From Datisca glomerata (taxonomy: Eukaryota; Streptophyta; Magnoliopsida; Cucurbitales; Datiscaceae), in assembly GCA_003255025.1 (NCBI GenBank), contig QANY01012038.1:1-64000 (forward strand): DNA of 64,000 bases, written 5' to 3'. A program made the position numbers and the translations under genes. Below the pieces are notes generated by a model. The model was not told the origin of the DNA and ran no database searches. It saw only the letters and a program-made list of their open reading frames with translations. Below are positions 1 to 11,089 of the stretch, in pieces (the first letter of the stretch is position 1; every line of letters starts with the position of its first letter).

Positions 1-620
1 CATATCTGCATTCACCTTTTCAATTCTACACTCGTGGCTCATTGTAAAGCCTGGACATCTTCAACAGAAAGTGAAAGGTTCTTGAAGTAATATTTACTAT
101 TACTGAGTCAAATTCAGCACCAAGACCATTTAACATATAGAGAATCAAATCTTGTTCTCCAATAGGCGGACTAGCAGCAGCTAGATTATCAGCTTTTTTA
201 TCTTTATCACAACAATCAACAATATTTGAATTTCCTTTCTTGATTGATTGTAGTTGAGACTTGATCTGCTACATCTTTTCCTTAGCTTTCCAAAGTTGAT
301 TCGTCGTATTATAGTGAATTACTAAGGATAAATTCTTTCGGTCATAGAAGACCTAATCCATCTTAAGAGAAGTTGATCACTTCTGATCTATTTGACATAC
401 GCAGGATTCGTTTCACCTTCTTTAGTCTCTCTATCAGGTGGCGTTGCTGTTCAGAAGAGGAAATCATCTAGACCATGTCTGATCATCGTTGGCACGATTG
501 TGCTTTCTAAAGGAAGTAATTTTCACGATAAAGTTTGATCGTTAGAACAAAACTGAGTGAGTTCAAGAAAGGATTACTTGCAATAGTGTTTGCAGCATTT
601 TCAGACATGAGTTACATCTG
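1..620 (-). pseudogene. Copia-1 gag remnant, copy A
   Basis: Read on the minus strand, this is the same gag N-terminal region and leader as 6600-7225. It corresponds to the UBN2-like capsid part of a plant Copia polyprotein. No open frame of useful length survives; frameshifts and stops break it. It is cut by the window edge, so the rest of this element copy, if present, lies to the left. Confidence 0.6.
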
Positions 621-634
621 TGGCTCTGATACGA
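621..634 (-). other. Copia primer-binding site, copy A
   Basis: On the minus strand this reads TCGTATCAGAGCCA, directly after the LTR end. Plant Copia elements commonly prime from initiator-Met tRNA with a site like TGGTATCAGAGCC, so 12 of the bases fit. The equivalent site in copy B (7226-7239) has changed to TCGTATCGAAGCC. Confidence 0.65.
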
Positions 635-794
635 AGTTAGAAAAGCAAGAGAGAAAAAGAAGAGTTTGGAAACAATGGAGAACAAAGAGATTTGAAAAAT
701 GCCTCAGTGAGCTTCAATGCTCATTCTTTCATTAGATTACTCACAAGCTTGATTCTAACTAACTTCCTAATTGACTTGAGCATCCTCTCTATTA
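635..794 (-). repeat. Copia-1 LTR, copy A, internally deleted
   Basis: This 160-bp LTR matches 7240-7490 but lacks about 93 bp from its middle, the part that in the other LTRs carries the sequence 'tatttatag' followed by the T-rich stretch. It is followed by the same 'ggcta' target-site sequence (795-799) and the same flank as copy B. It is therefore the same insertion event, duplicated, and not an independent insertion. Confidence 0.75.
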
Positions 795-799
795 GGCTA

Positions 800-2668
800 C
801 AATGAAAACATGAAATTTAATGCTTGCATAATTTGAAGATGAAAAGTCATTAGCAAATTCACTTTTCTGTCATAAACACACACAAATAACTATTTCAAAA
901 TATCAATTTTTGAATAAATTCAACTTGAAACGAAAACTCAAAATCTGAAAATCGTCAGAAACACATGAGCATAAATAGAATTTGATGCAACAATTGAACA
1001 GCTAATTAGAACGTCGTTCAACTATATTAAGATAATGGATTTAGAGAGTGACATAAATTTTACTCTAAATATAAATTTAATTGATGCCCAAATAAAAAAA
1101 ATATCAATAACAGATTCAAAACAGCATGTCAAAGGTATGGAAAGGAACTAATTTAATGGTTATTTTGGATTAGATGTATTTTGTGTTTGCTTGATATCAT
1201 TAAACAATATACTAAATTAAGCAGTAATATTTATGTTTATAACTTGTTTTAATTGGTATAATTTTATTGTATAACGACTCATAATCTGTGCATCTAATAT
1301 TCCTGCATATGGTGGTCTCAACTCTATGTCTTCTCATTTACGTTGCTTAAAGAGTTTTGATCTGTACACGGCTAACATTTATTTGTCAAAAAATTACATA
1401 AAATTTTATTCTTAATTTTTAATTAATTTATTCATAGAATTTATCTACAAAGTAGACAACTTAATATATAAAACCGTTGAGTTGAGTAAGATCCAAAATA
1501 ACATAAAACAAAACAAAGTACTTTATAGAAATGAAAATCCAACATAAAGTGCACGTTTACTAAATTTTTGGATTGAGAATTTGGATTCAAGATTTTGATT
1601 TCAGATATGGATTGAAAATTTAGATTTAGGATTTGCATTATTATGCTTACTATAAATTTGAATCATGTTGGATTAAATAATTTAAATTATGTTAAATTAG
1701 ATAAGTTTATTATAATGCCATTTAATTAATAAATTGTTGATTTAAGTGATGACTTAAAAGGAGTAGTTTTGAATTTGCACATTAAATCCAATAAATATAT
1801 AGACTTTGATTTTGAATCTCTCATTTTTAGTTAGATTAGAAATTCATAAAAACTTAGATTTCAAACTCAATAATATAGTAGGTCTCACACAAACTTTTGA
1901 ATCATTTTTAGTAAACACTGGACTTGGTGTACAAATCTAAATTTATAGGATTTGTAATCCAAATCTAATAAGTGGACGTGACCAAAGTAAAAACTTCAAC
2001 AGTGAAAAAGAAAAAGTTTTAAGGTTAATCATAAACACATACTTTTTTACTTTTATATGTAAACAATTTAATATTCAAAAATTTGTGTGTGGACGTGTAC
2101 GCATGCATGCGTATGTTTGTGTTTGTGTGTTGAAAAAATGGTGAAATTGTTTCATCAATTATCCTAACTCACAATTGAAATAATAATGTTAATTAATTCA
2201 TTAATTATTCATTTGAATATTATAATTAATTATCTAATTATTTTATTACATATTCAATAAATTAGCAAAATTTGAAACTTACATTTGACATCATAGCATG
2301 CTTGGAGTTAGCGATGACACTTCGTAAAGCTTGCAATGTAAACATCCCCTCTCTCTATTGGCTTTGTAGAGAAAAAAAAGCAGAGCCGAAAATGCAAACA
2401 AATATGCAAAGGAAAAATCTGAAAATGTAGGAACCCACGTAAAGAACTGCAATCTAGAACAATCTTTATTGCATGATATGGAGTAAAATAAAGGTAAACA
2501 TAGTACATCATAGTATAGAAATATCTTTCAAGCCAAACTTACGTCTATGACCTATGTTTGGGTCAAATCGTGTATGTAGGATTTGAAGACCAGTAAGAGA
2601 ACGGGCTTCACAGTCTTTTGACTTTGGAGCTCTTACAGGTAGGTGAATCTATTTTATAGTCGGCATAG
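800..2668. other. Non-coding flank of Copia-1, copy A
   Basis: AT-rich sequence matching 7496-9315. I see no coding region: the only open frames are short and not conserved between the two copies. It contains a possible MITE (1555-1916) and a short alternating stretch near 2095-2130 rich in tgtg and gcatgc. Its origin is unknown. Confidence 0.6.
1555..1916. mobile_element. Possible MITE, copy A
   Basis: The 362-bp segment begins GTTTACTAAA and ends TTTAGTAAAC, a perfect 10-bp terminal inverted repeat, and the similarity continues imperfectly inward for about 25 bp. It is AT-rich, non-coding and of typical MITE size. I could not identify a convincing target-site duplication. The same element is at 8241-8567 because the region is duplicated. 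A chance inverted repeat in AT-rich DNA remains possible. Confidence 0.4.
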
Positions 2669-3493
2669 TGCCCTCAAAGCATGTGTTTAAAAATTTTTAA
2701 TATGAAATTAATGAAATTATATTTTTCTTATAATTGTTCTTTCAAATTATTGTTGAATTATTTATATAAATATTTGAAAATTCCATATTCATTAATAAGA
2801 CTATGATCTTGTATAAGTACGTGACGATTAAGATCATAGATAATGAATAAAATAGTACGCGACATATCAAAGTATGGATTCTTTAATGAGTGGTTGCTAA
2901 TACGGTTCATTAAGCATTTTTGAATGCATGTGATCTAGATCCGGATCCCTTATGCGGATAGATATCTTAGAGAAAGAAATTTATATAATTAAATTATATA
3001 GGACTGGATTGAGTGGATTAATATCTTTTTTAACATACCGTTTATCATAAAGATTTAATACACATCAAGTCTGATAATCATATGTAGATCAGTATAAATC
3101 CTGAGTAGTCATAAACTCATGTGCTTGTCTACTGGATCTTTTTATCCACTCGTTAAGATTTGTTTGTAAAACATATTAGTGACTTTTATTTTGGAGTTTC
3201 GGTCATATGGATTGATTGAAACGTGACCTTACAAGATTTGGAATCCAAAATTTCCTAACGGATCATATATTGGTTCCCTTAATTGTTAGTTCTGAAACTG
3301 AATGGTTATTGAACTCAAAATTATAATAACATATAAATTGACCATTCACTAGTGAATTAATGGTACTTAAGGATCAATACATAATTAGAAATGTAAAACA
3401 ATAATTTTTACCAACTCTAATTTATGAGCTAATAATTGAATGACAGAACTATATGAACTGATTATGTCAATAGACTACACGAGAATACTCTAT
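2669..3493 (+). repeat. Repeat arm, copy A (partial)
   Basis: Starts 'tgccctcaaagcatgtg' and matches the left arm of the large inverted repeat at 9316-10139. Only the first 0.8 kb is present because the segmental duplication ends here. It contains the small palindrome 'attcactagtgaat'. No coding sequence is seen. Confidence 0.7.
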
Positions 3494-3857
3494 AAATATT
3501 TATGATAAACGACAAGGTTATTTTTTAATCTAAAACATAATGTTAGGGTTAGAAATAACAGGAATAAAACTTCAAAATTAGAAATTAAATTAAATTAAAA
3601 TTTAAAGGTGTATTTTATAGTTTACCCAAAAACATTTTTGTACAATTTCAGTTTTTATAAAGTTAGTCCAATCGTGGGTTGAGAGAGAACCCATTTGGGA
3701 GAAGCTACTTGCTGTTTGTTTCTTCTTAATTCCTAAAGCGTTTAAGATAATGAATCAAATAAGTTCTACTGGAACTTCTAATTGAGCTCAAATGCATGCC
3801 TCTATTATGACATTCCTTACAAACTAAATCATCTACACTATGGTCCTATAATGGCTA
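3494..3857. other. Spacer between duplication copy A and Copia-1
   Basis: AT-rich DNA with no recognisable coding region. It ends with 'ggcta' (3853-3857), which equals the sequence after the other end of Copia-1 (7491-7495) and is read as a 5-bp target-site duplication. Confidence 0.55.
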
Positions 3858-4105
3858 AGTTAGAAAAGCAAGAGAGAAGAAGAGTAGTTTGGAAACAAGG
3901 GAGAACATAGAGATTTGAAAAATGCCTCAGTGAGCATCAATGCTCATTCTTTCATTAGATTACTTACAAGAACACTACTATTTATAGATAAAAAAATGTT
4001 AAGTATATAAGCTACCTACTAATTATAGATAGGAAGTTTGATTAGGTAAACTATAATAATAGATTCTAACTAACTTCCTAATTGACTTGAGCATCCTCTC
4101 TATTA
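3858..4105 (-). repeat. Copia-1 3' LTR
   Basis: 248-bp LTR. On the minus strand it starts TAATAGAGAGG directly after the polypurine tract (RC of 4106-4120, TTGAGGGGGGA) and ends TCTAACT before the target duplication. It lacks the usual TG...CA ends. A TATA-like 'CTATAAATAG' lies on the minus strand near 3980-3990 and could be the LTR promoter. Confidence 0.75.
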
Positions 4106-5690
4106 TCCCCCCTCAAGAGAAAAGGGGATTTAACCACATTGAGCTTGGAAACCAAGCAATCAAAATGAGTCGAAGAGAGAGCTTTTGTAAACACATCTAC
4201 AACTTGATCATTTGAGGGAACAAAATGAATTTTGAGTTGTTTGAGTAAAACTTTATCACGAAGAAAATGCAAGTCTATTTCAATATGTTTTGTACGAGCA
4301 TCATACACTATATTGGCAGCAATGGAAGCAGCACCCATGTCATCACACCAAATGATGGGAGAATAAGCTAGTGAGATATGTAATTCAGATAACAAGTCTT
4401 GAATCCATGATATCTTCGCAACAATATTAGCCAAACTTCTATATTCACTTTCTAAACTGGAACGAGAAACAACTTGTTGCTTCTTAGCTGACCAAGATAT
4501 AAGATTATTACCCAAATAAACAACATATCCTCCTATAGAATGTCTACCATCCATATGACTAGCCCAGTCAACATCTGACTAAGAAACCAAGGAAAGTTTC
4601 TGGGTGAATGGAGCAAGAAGGATAACTTTGTAGCTAGTATCCTTAAGATATCTTAATACTGGTTTACATGCTTGCCAATGTGTTGTAGTAGGATAACAAA
4701 CAAATTGACTGAGCCTATTCACAATAAAAGTAATATTTGGACGTGTAATAGTCAAATACTGAAGTGCTCCAAGTATTTCTCTAAACTTACTAGCATTGTC
4801 CAAAATTTCACCACTACTAGTAGAGAGCTTCATAGAAGGACATGCATGTGTGGCACAAGGCTTGGCTGAACTCATTGCAGCCCGGGACAACAAACCCTCA
4901 ATTAATTTTGATTGAGTTAGGAACACACCAACACTAGTTCTTATTGCCTCAATTCCTAATAAATGATGTCAAGAACCCAGATCTTTCAAAGTAAACACCT
5001 TATTAAGTTTTTGAATAATCCGAGTGATTAAAACACTATCATTGCCCGTGATTATATATCATCAACTTATAACCAAAAAATATATGAGCTTATGTTTGTA
5101 ATGAAGAATGAATAATGAATTATTCAGATTTGGAGTTTATAAAACCAAACTGTAGTGTAGCTCTCAATCTGTCATACCATGCACGGGGTGCTTGCTTAAG
5201 CCTATACAATGCCTTTAAAAGTTTGCAAACATAAGTAGGTTTGGCAGCATTAATGAATCCCACGGGTTGAGATATAAAGACAGTTTCTTCAAGATTTCCA
5301 TAAAGAAAAGCATTATCCACGTCTAACTATGTGATTTCCAAATTTAAATTGACCTTAAGAGATAATACAATTCAAACTGTGGTTTGCTTCACAACTGGGC
5401 TAAACGTTTCACTAAAATCAACCCCAAGTTGCTGACTAAACCCCTTGGCTACATGCAAGCCTTGTACCAATGAACCTTGCCATTTGCATTAGTCTTGATC
5501 TTAAAAATCCACTTGTTCCCCACAAGATGCATTGAATCATGATTGGGCCCTAGATCCCAAGTTTTATCCCTTTGAAGAGCCAAAAACTCAACTTCCATAG
5601 TTTTCTTCCACAAAGGCATACCAAGAGCTTATTTGGTGGGAATAGGTTCTGAGGAAATAGTATAAGCTTGACCAATAAAAGTTTTAGGCT
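4078..5690 (-). pseudogene. Copia-1 reverse transcriptase and RNase H
   Basis: Minus-strand fragments spell Copia RT and RNase H in order. The RT part near 5320-5120 has the conserved '[14 protein letters not shown]' block. A VDDI catalytic motif is readable out of frame near 5060. The 4926-4579 fragment carries the end of RT ('LTITRPNITFIVNRLSQF'). The 4554-4078 fragment carries RNase H, including 'SRSSLESEYRSLA', 'IIWCDDMGAASIAAN' and 'ARTKHIEIDLHFLRDKV'. At least three frame changes and several stops separate the pieces. The RNase H frame runs past the polypurine tract and stops inside the LTR. Confidence 0.85.
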
Positions 5691-6255
5691 TAAAAATACC
5701 ACTTTTTAGACCTTGTTACCATTTGGTGCATTGAAACAAAAGGTTTTGGGGGTCGAATGATTTGAGGTTGAGTAGGTTGAGAAGGCAAGTGAGAAGAGTT
5801 ATGACGTTTTCTAGTTGGGTGAGTAGAGTTTATGGATAAGATTGGGGTATTTTGCATCAAATCATTAAGACATCTTGTGTTATTAGTAGGCATAAAAGGA
5901 CTTAACAAGGATGAAGAAATTTTGTTACGAGTTTCATACTTGTGATCAATGTTTTGATGAAGGATATGCCCAAGATGATGTTGTAGAGAAACAGAAGTAG
6001 ATGATGAGTTTGTACATTCTTTAAAGGAATTGATAGAAGAAAATTGTTGTTGAGTATAAGACCTGGAAACATCAAACATAGAAGTAAGATATGGTTGTGA
6101 AGAAAGTACCAGAGTTAGAAAGTTTCACAGAATGAGGAAACATATTGATGTAAGGGAATGACTTTTCATTAAAATCTACATTTCTAGCAATGTAGATACG
6201 ACCAGAGGGATGCCAACATTTATACCCTTTGTGATCAAAAGAGTATATAATGAAT
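5691..6255 (-). pseudogene. Copia-1 integrase C-end and linker
   Basis: On the minus strand the sequence near 6250-6130 resembles the Copia integrase tail, the stretch that normally reads 'KGYKC.HPSGR.YI.R.V.F.E..FPY'. It is followed by a low-complexity Ser/Thr/Pro/His-rich linker (6079-5690) ending 'MVTRSKKW', a common lead into Copia RT ('MVTRSK.GI.KP'). The integrase zinc finger and D,D,E core are absent. The right edge is the deletion junction with gag. Confidence 0.65.
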
Positions 6256-7099
6256 ATTCATAAAGAGGATTTGTATTCAACCTTAAGGCCATTTGAAGAT
6301 TGTCCATTATTTCTTTCAAGCCTGCTGTTTGAAGCTTGATTCGAATTTGATACTTGAGTCCAGTTTCTGTCAAACCTCCAGTAACAAGCTATGGCAGCAT
6401 GTCCAGTATGATTGCACACTTGACAAACAATTCTTGAACCATTTCCTCTACCACGGCCACCTCTAAGGCCATCATTGTTTCCTCTTGAATTACCTCTTCC
6501 ATTGTTGTTCCCTCTCATGTTATTATTAAAATTCCTTCTATTTCCTTAAGTAGTAAACATATTGGCTGGAGCCTTAACAATACTTCATTTTCTGAATTCA
6601 CCTTTTCAATTCTACACTCGTGGCTCATAGTAAGGCCTGAACATCTTTAATAGAAATTGAATCAGTTATTGAAGTAATATTTACTATTATTGAGTAAAAT
6701 TCAGCACCAAGACCATTTAACATTTAGATGATCAGATCTTGTTCTCTAATAGGCAGACTAGCAACAGCTAGATTATCAGCTAGGTTTCTAACCTTATCAC
6801 AGCAATCAACAATATTTGAATTGCCTTTCTTGATTGATTGTAGTTCTGCAACATCTTTTCCTTAGATTACCAAATATCCTCTCCAAAGCTTTCCAGAGTT
6901 GATTCGTCATGTTATAGTAAATTACTAAGGCTAAAATTCTTTCGTTCATAGAAGACCTGATCCGACTTAAAAGAAGGTGAACACTTTTGATCCATTTGAC
7001 ATACGCAAGATTCATTTCACCTTCTTTAGTCTCTCTATTAGGTGGCGTTGCTATTAGAAAGAGGAAATCATCTAGACCATGTTCGATCACCGCTGACAC
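6256..7099 (-). pseudogene. Copia-1 gag
   Basis: The N-terminal part (7099-6806) contains 'YVKWIKSVHLLLSRIRSSM', typical of Copia capsid. The C-terminal part (6518-6258) begins with a Gly/Arg/Asn-rich stretch and has an intact nucleocapsid zinc knuckle, CQVCNHTGHAAIAC (C-x2-C-x4-H-x4-C), at about residues 32-45. The two pieces are in different frames with stops between them. Gag would package element RNA in the cytoplasm. After the knuckle the frame runs directly into integrase-tail sequence, marking the internal deletion. Confidence 0.8.
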
Positions 7100-7225
7100 G
7101 ACATATGCTTTCTAGAGGAAGTAATTTTCACGATCAAGTTTGATCGTTAGAACAAAACTGAGTGAGTTCAAGAAAGGATTACTTGCAATAGTGTTTGCAG
7201 CATTTTCAGACATGAGTTACATCTG

Positions 7226-7239
7226 TGGCTTCGATACGA
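7226..7239 (-). other. Copia-1 primer-binding site, copy B
   Basis: The minus strand reads TCGTATCGAAGCC next to the 5' LTR, a damaged form of the tRNA-Met type site still present in copy A at 621-634. Confidence 0.6.
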
Positions 7240-7490
7240 AGTTAGAAAAACAAGAGAGAAAAAGAAGAGTTTGGAAATAATGGAGAACAGAGAGATTTGA
7301 AAAATGCCTCAGTGAGCTTCAATGCTCATTCTTTCATTAGATTACTCACAAGCTTAACACTACTATTTATAGACAAAAAATTGTTAAGTACATAAGCTAC
7401 TTACTAATTATAAATAGGAAGTTAGATTAGGTAAACTACAATAACAGATTCTAATTAACTTCCTAATTGACCTGAGCATCCTCTCTATTA
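7240..7490 (-). repeat. Copia-1 5' LTR
   Basis: 251-bp LTR paired with 3858-4105. It has the same start (TAATAGAG) and end (CTAACT) on the minus strand and is followed by 'ggcta' (7491-7495), the target duplication matching 3853-3857. Many point differences between the two LTRs indicate an old insertion. Confidence 0.8.
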
Positions 7491-7495
7491 GGCTA

Positions 7496-9315
7496 CAATG
7501 AAAACTTGAAATTTAATGCTTGCATAATTTGAAGATGAAAAGTCATTAGCAAATTCACTTTTCTGTCATAAAGACACACAAATAACTATTTCAAAATATC
7601 AGTTTTTACATGAATTAAACATGAAACGAAAACTCAAAATCAGAAAAACGTCGGAAACACATGAGCATAAATAGAATTTGATGCAACAATTGAACGCTAA
7701 TTAGAACCTCATTCAACTATATTAAGATAACGGATTTAGAGAGTGATATAAATATTACACTAAATATTAATTTTATTGATGCCAAAAGAAAAAAAACAGT
7801 CACAGATTCGCAACCGCATGTCAATGGTATGGAAAGGAACTATTTAATGGTTATTTTGGAGTAGATGTATTTTGTGTTTGCTTGATGTCATTAAACAATA
7901 TACTAAATTAGAAAGTAAAATTTATGTTTATAACTTGTTTTAATTGGTATAATTTTATTGTATAGTGACTCATAATCTGTGCATCTAATATTCTTGCATA
8001 TGGCGGTCTCAAGTCTCTGTCTTCTCATTTACGTTGCTTAAAGAGTTTTGATATTTACACGGCTAACATTTATTTGTCAAAAAGTTACATAAAAATTTAT
8101 TCTTAATTTTTAATTAATTTATTCATGGAATTTATCTATAAAGTAGACAACTTAATATATAAAAATGTTGAGTAAGATCTAAAATAACATTAAACAAAAC
8201 AAAGTAATTTATAGAAATTAAAATCCAACATAAAAGGCTCGTTTACTAAATTTTTGGATTGAGAATTTGGATTTTGGATTTGGATTGAAAATTTAGATTT
8301 AGGATTTGCATTATTATGTTTACTATAATTTTTTATCATGTTGGATTAAATCATTTAAATTATGCTAGATTAGATAAGTTTACGATAATGCCCTTTAATT
8401 AATAAATTATTGGTTTGAGTGATGAATTTGCACATTGAATCCAACAAATATTTAGACTTTGATTTTGAATCTCTCGTTTTTAGTTCGATTATAAATTTGT
8501 AAAAACTTAGATTTTGAACTCAATAATATAGTGTCTCACACAAATTTTTGAATATTTTTTAGCAAACACTGAATTTAGATTATAAATCTAAATCCGTAGG
8601 ATTTGTAATCCAAATCTAGTATGTGACCATGGACAAAGTAAAAACTTCAACAGTGAAAAGAAAAAGTTTTAAGGTTAATAATAAACACATAATTCTTTAC
8701 TTTTATATGTAAACTATTAAATATTCAAAAACTTGTGTGTGGGTGCGTACAGGTGCGTATGTTGTGTTTGTGTGTTGCAAATGGTGAAATTGTTTCATCA
8801 ATTATCCTAACTCACAATTGAAATAATAATTTTAATTAATTCATTAATTATTCATTTGAATATTATAATCAACTATCTAATTATTTTTTTACATATTCAA
8901 TAAATTAGCAAAATTTGAAACTTACATTTGACATCTTAGCATGCATCGAGTTAGCGATGACACTTAGAACAACTTGCAATGTAAACATCCCCTCTCTCTA
9001 TTGGCTTTGTAGAAAAAGAAAAGAAAAGCAGAGTCGAACATGCAAACAAAAATGCAAAGGAAAAATTCAGAAATGAAGGAACTCACGTAAAGAACTACAA
9101 TCTAGAACAATCTTTATTGAATGATATGGAGTAAAATAAAGGTATACATAGTACATCATAGTATAGAAATGTTTTTCAAGCCAAACTTACGTCTATGACC
9201 TATGTTTGGGTCATATAGTGTATGTAGGATTTGAAGACCAGTAAGAGAACGGGCTTCACAGTTTTTGATTTTGCAACTTTTATTGGTAAGTGAATCTATT
9301 TTATAATGGGAATAA
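7496..9315. other. Non-coding flank of Copia-1, copy B
   Basis: Matches 800-2668. AT-rich, with no coding region seen; it holds the second copy of the possible MITE (8241-8567). Confidence 0.6.
8241..8567. mobile_element. Possible MITE, copy B
   Basis: Begins GTTTACTAAA; its far end is TTAGCAAAC, one mismatch from the inverted repeat. It is the duplicate of 1555-1916 with about 35 bp of internal deletions, so it is no independent evidence that this family moves. Confidence 0.4.
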
Positions 9316-10600
9316 TGCCCTCAAAGCATGTGTTTAGACATTTTTAAATTAATTAATAAAATTATATTTTCTCGTAATTGTTCTTTCGAATTACTGTTGA
9401 ATAATTTATATAAATATCTGAAAATTTCATATTCATTAATGAGACTATGATCGTGTATAAGTACGAGATGATTAATATCATAGATAATGAATAAAATAGT
9501 ACGCAACATATCAAAGTATGGAATCTTTAATGAATGGTTGCTAGTACGGTTCACTAGAATTTTTTGATTGCATGTGATCTAGATCCGGATTAGTGATGTG
9601 GATAGACGTCTTAGTGAAGTAACTTTATATAATTAGATTATGTAGGACTGGATCGATGTGGATTAATATCTTTTTTAACTTACAATTTATCATAAAAATT
9701 TAATACACATCAAACCTGATAATCATATGTAGATCAGTATGAATCCTGAGTAGTCATAAACTTATATGCATGTCTACTGGATCTTTTGATTCACTTGTTA
9801 AAGTTTGTTTGTAAAACATACTAGATACTTTTATTTTGGAGTTCCGATCATATGGATTGCTTGAAACATGACCTTACAAGATTTTGGAATCCAAACTTTC
9901 CTAACGGATCATATATTGGTTCCCTTAATTGTTAGTTCTGGAACTGAATAGTTATTGAGTTCAAATTTATAATAAGATATAAATTGACAATTCACTAGTG
10001 AATATGGTACTTACGGATCAATACGTAATTAGAAAGGTAAAACGGTAATTTTTACCAACTGTAATTTATGAGCCAATAATTGGATGACAGAACTACATGA
10101 AGTGATTATATCAATAGACTACACGAGAATACTCTATAACTATATTCTATAATTACTAAGAGTGTAATTCCATAATTATAGTGGAGTAATAGTGGAATCC
10201 ATAAATAAGATTTTTTTAATTAAAGAGTTTAATTAATAATCTAGTTTATTGGAGTTTAGAATTATGGGTCCATGGTCCCTGAGTCACTTTTGTACTTCAC
10301 AATTTAGGGTGTGAATATTTCAAGACATGAGAAAATGACTAACTTAAGATAAAAATTAAATTTCTGGGGCAAGTATATAATTATGAAATAATTAGATGTA
10401 ATTATTTAATTAAGAATTAAGAAGTTAAATTATTTATTGTAATTTTTGGTAATAAAATTAAATAATTATATCGATTATTTTGTATGTTAACTGATAAGTG
10501 AGACAACATATTTAATTTATGAAATTATAATTTATGAAATTAAATAATGTTAAATTATTATGAGATAATAATTCAAATTTGAATAAGTTAAATATGTTAT
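9316..10600 (+). repeat. Left arm of a large inverted repeat
   Basis: Begins 'tgccctcaaagcatgtg'. The reverse complement of 11090-12277 aligns along its length: shared blocks include 'aatgaatggttgctagtac', 'tttaatacacatcaa' and 'actacacgagaatactct' in the same order. My eye estimate of identity is about 80 percent. The content is AT-rich and non-coding. A TG start and the lack of coding sequence suggest an LTR or non-autonomous element, but I cannot name the family. Confidence 0.75.
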
Positions 10601-11089
10601 TTGTAAAATAACAGATAAGATAGTTGATAGGGGTGTTCAGATAAGTTAATTTTAAATTAACTGATATCTAAATATTTATCAAATTAAAATAAATAATAAA
10701 TTTTGAAAAATTGTCACGTAATGTTGTACTGCCACATGTGTATCACTGATTTTTGAATCAGAAATTGACATGAATTACTATAGTGTCACACGACATTACA
10801 TTGACACGTGGCACATAGTAGTGCCTCACGGAATTGTTGTGGTGCCGTTAGGCACGACAACTCTACACGGCACATTGCAGTGTTTCACTAATTACAGTGG
10901 GTCACAAATCTCTAGATCTCATGTGTTGAGTACATATAGAGACAAAAAAGTGTTTTTGATATATTCTACATGTTCACACACGTCTTAGATTGTTTGAGGA
11001 TTGACTTGAAAGATTTTGGTGTGGATCTCGTAATCCGTTGTTCGTGGAACCTCCAGTTCGTTGTTGGCAAGGATTTAGTTGATTTAATT
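10601..11089. other. Loop of the inverted repeat
   Basis: About 0.5 kb of less AT-rich sequence between the arms. Between 10715 and 10880 short motifs such as 'gtcac', 'gtgcc' and 'cacggcac' recur, like a decayed tandem repeat. It holds a perfect G-box (10802-10813). The end (11010-11080) resembles the late part of a plant LTR or leader, which is inference only. No credible gene: the 72-codon frame at 10770-10988 has no recognisable similarity. Confidence 0.45.
10802..10813. promoter_or_regulatory. G-box motif
   Basis: Reads TGACACGTGGCA, a textbook plant G-box (core CACGTG) with flanks favoured by bZIP factors. It sits in the loop between the repeat arms. Whether it drives any transcript is unknown. 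Confidence 0.4.

Larger units (their letters stand above)
1..3493. repeat. Segmental duplication, copy A
   Basis: This stretch matches 6587-10139 in the same orientation along its whole length. It holds the 5' end of a minus-strand Copia element (gag, primer site, LTR) and then the same non-coding flank. The match ends at about 3493, just after a shared 'cacgagaatactctata'. The left end lies outside the window, so the duplicated unit is larger than 3.5 kb. Copy A has lost about 93 bp inside the LTR. Copy B has a damaged primer site that copy A still keeps. Confidence 0.85.
3858..7490 (-). mobile_element. Copia-1, Ty1/copia LTR retrotransposon, internally deleted
   Basis: The element has two LTRs of about 250 bp (3858-4105 and 7240-7490), an adjacent polypurine tract and primer site, and gag, integrase C-end, reverse transcriptase and RNase H remnants in the Copia order on the minus strand. 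It is flanked by 'ggcta' on both sides, a 5-bp target duplication. At 3.6 kb it is short for a Copia element: protease and the integrase catalytic core are missing, gag being joined to the integrase C-terminal region near 6250-6290. All frames are broken, so it is non-autonomous. Confidence 0.85.
6587..10139. repeat. Segmental duplication, copy B
   Basis: Matches 1-3493 in direct orientation: Copia-1 gag, leader, 5' LTR and about 2.6 kb of flank, differing mainly by point changes, small indels and the LTR deletion in copy A. Here the match ends after 'gaatactctata' near 10139, while the underlying repeat arm continues to about 10600. Confidence 0.85.

Noticed and set aside
3346..3360. Palindrome 'attcactagtgaat' (also at 9991)
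   Set aside because: Present because the arm is duplicated and too short to assign a role. Not CACTA-related, as no subterminal repeats are nearby.
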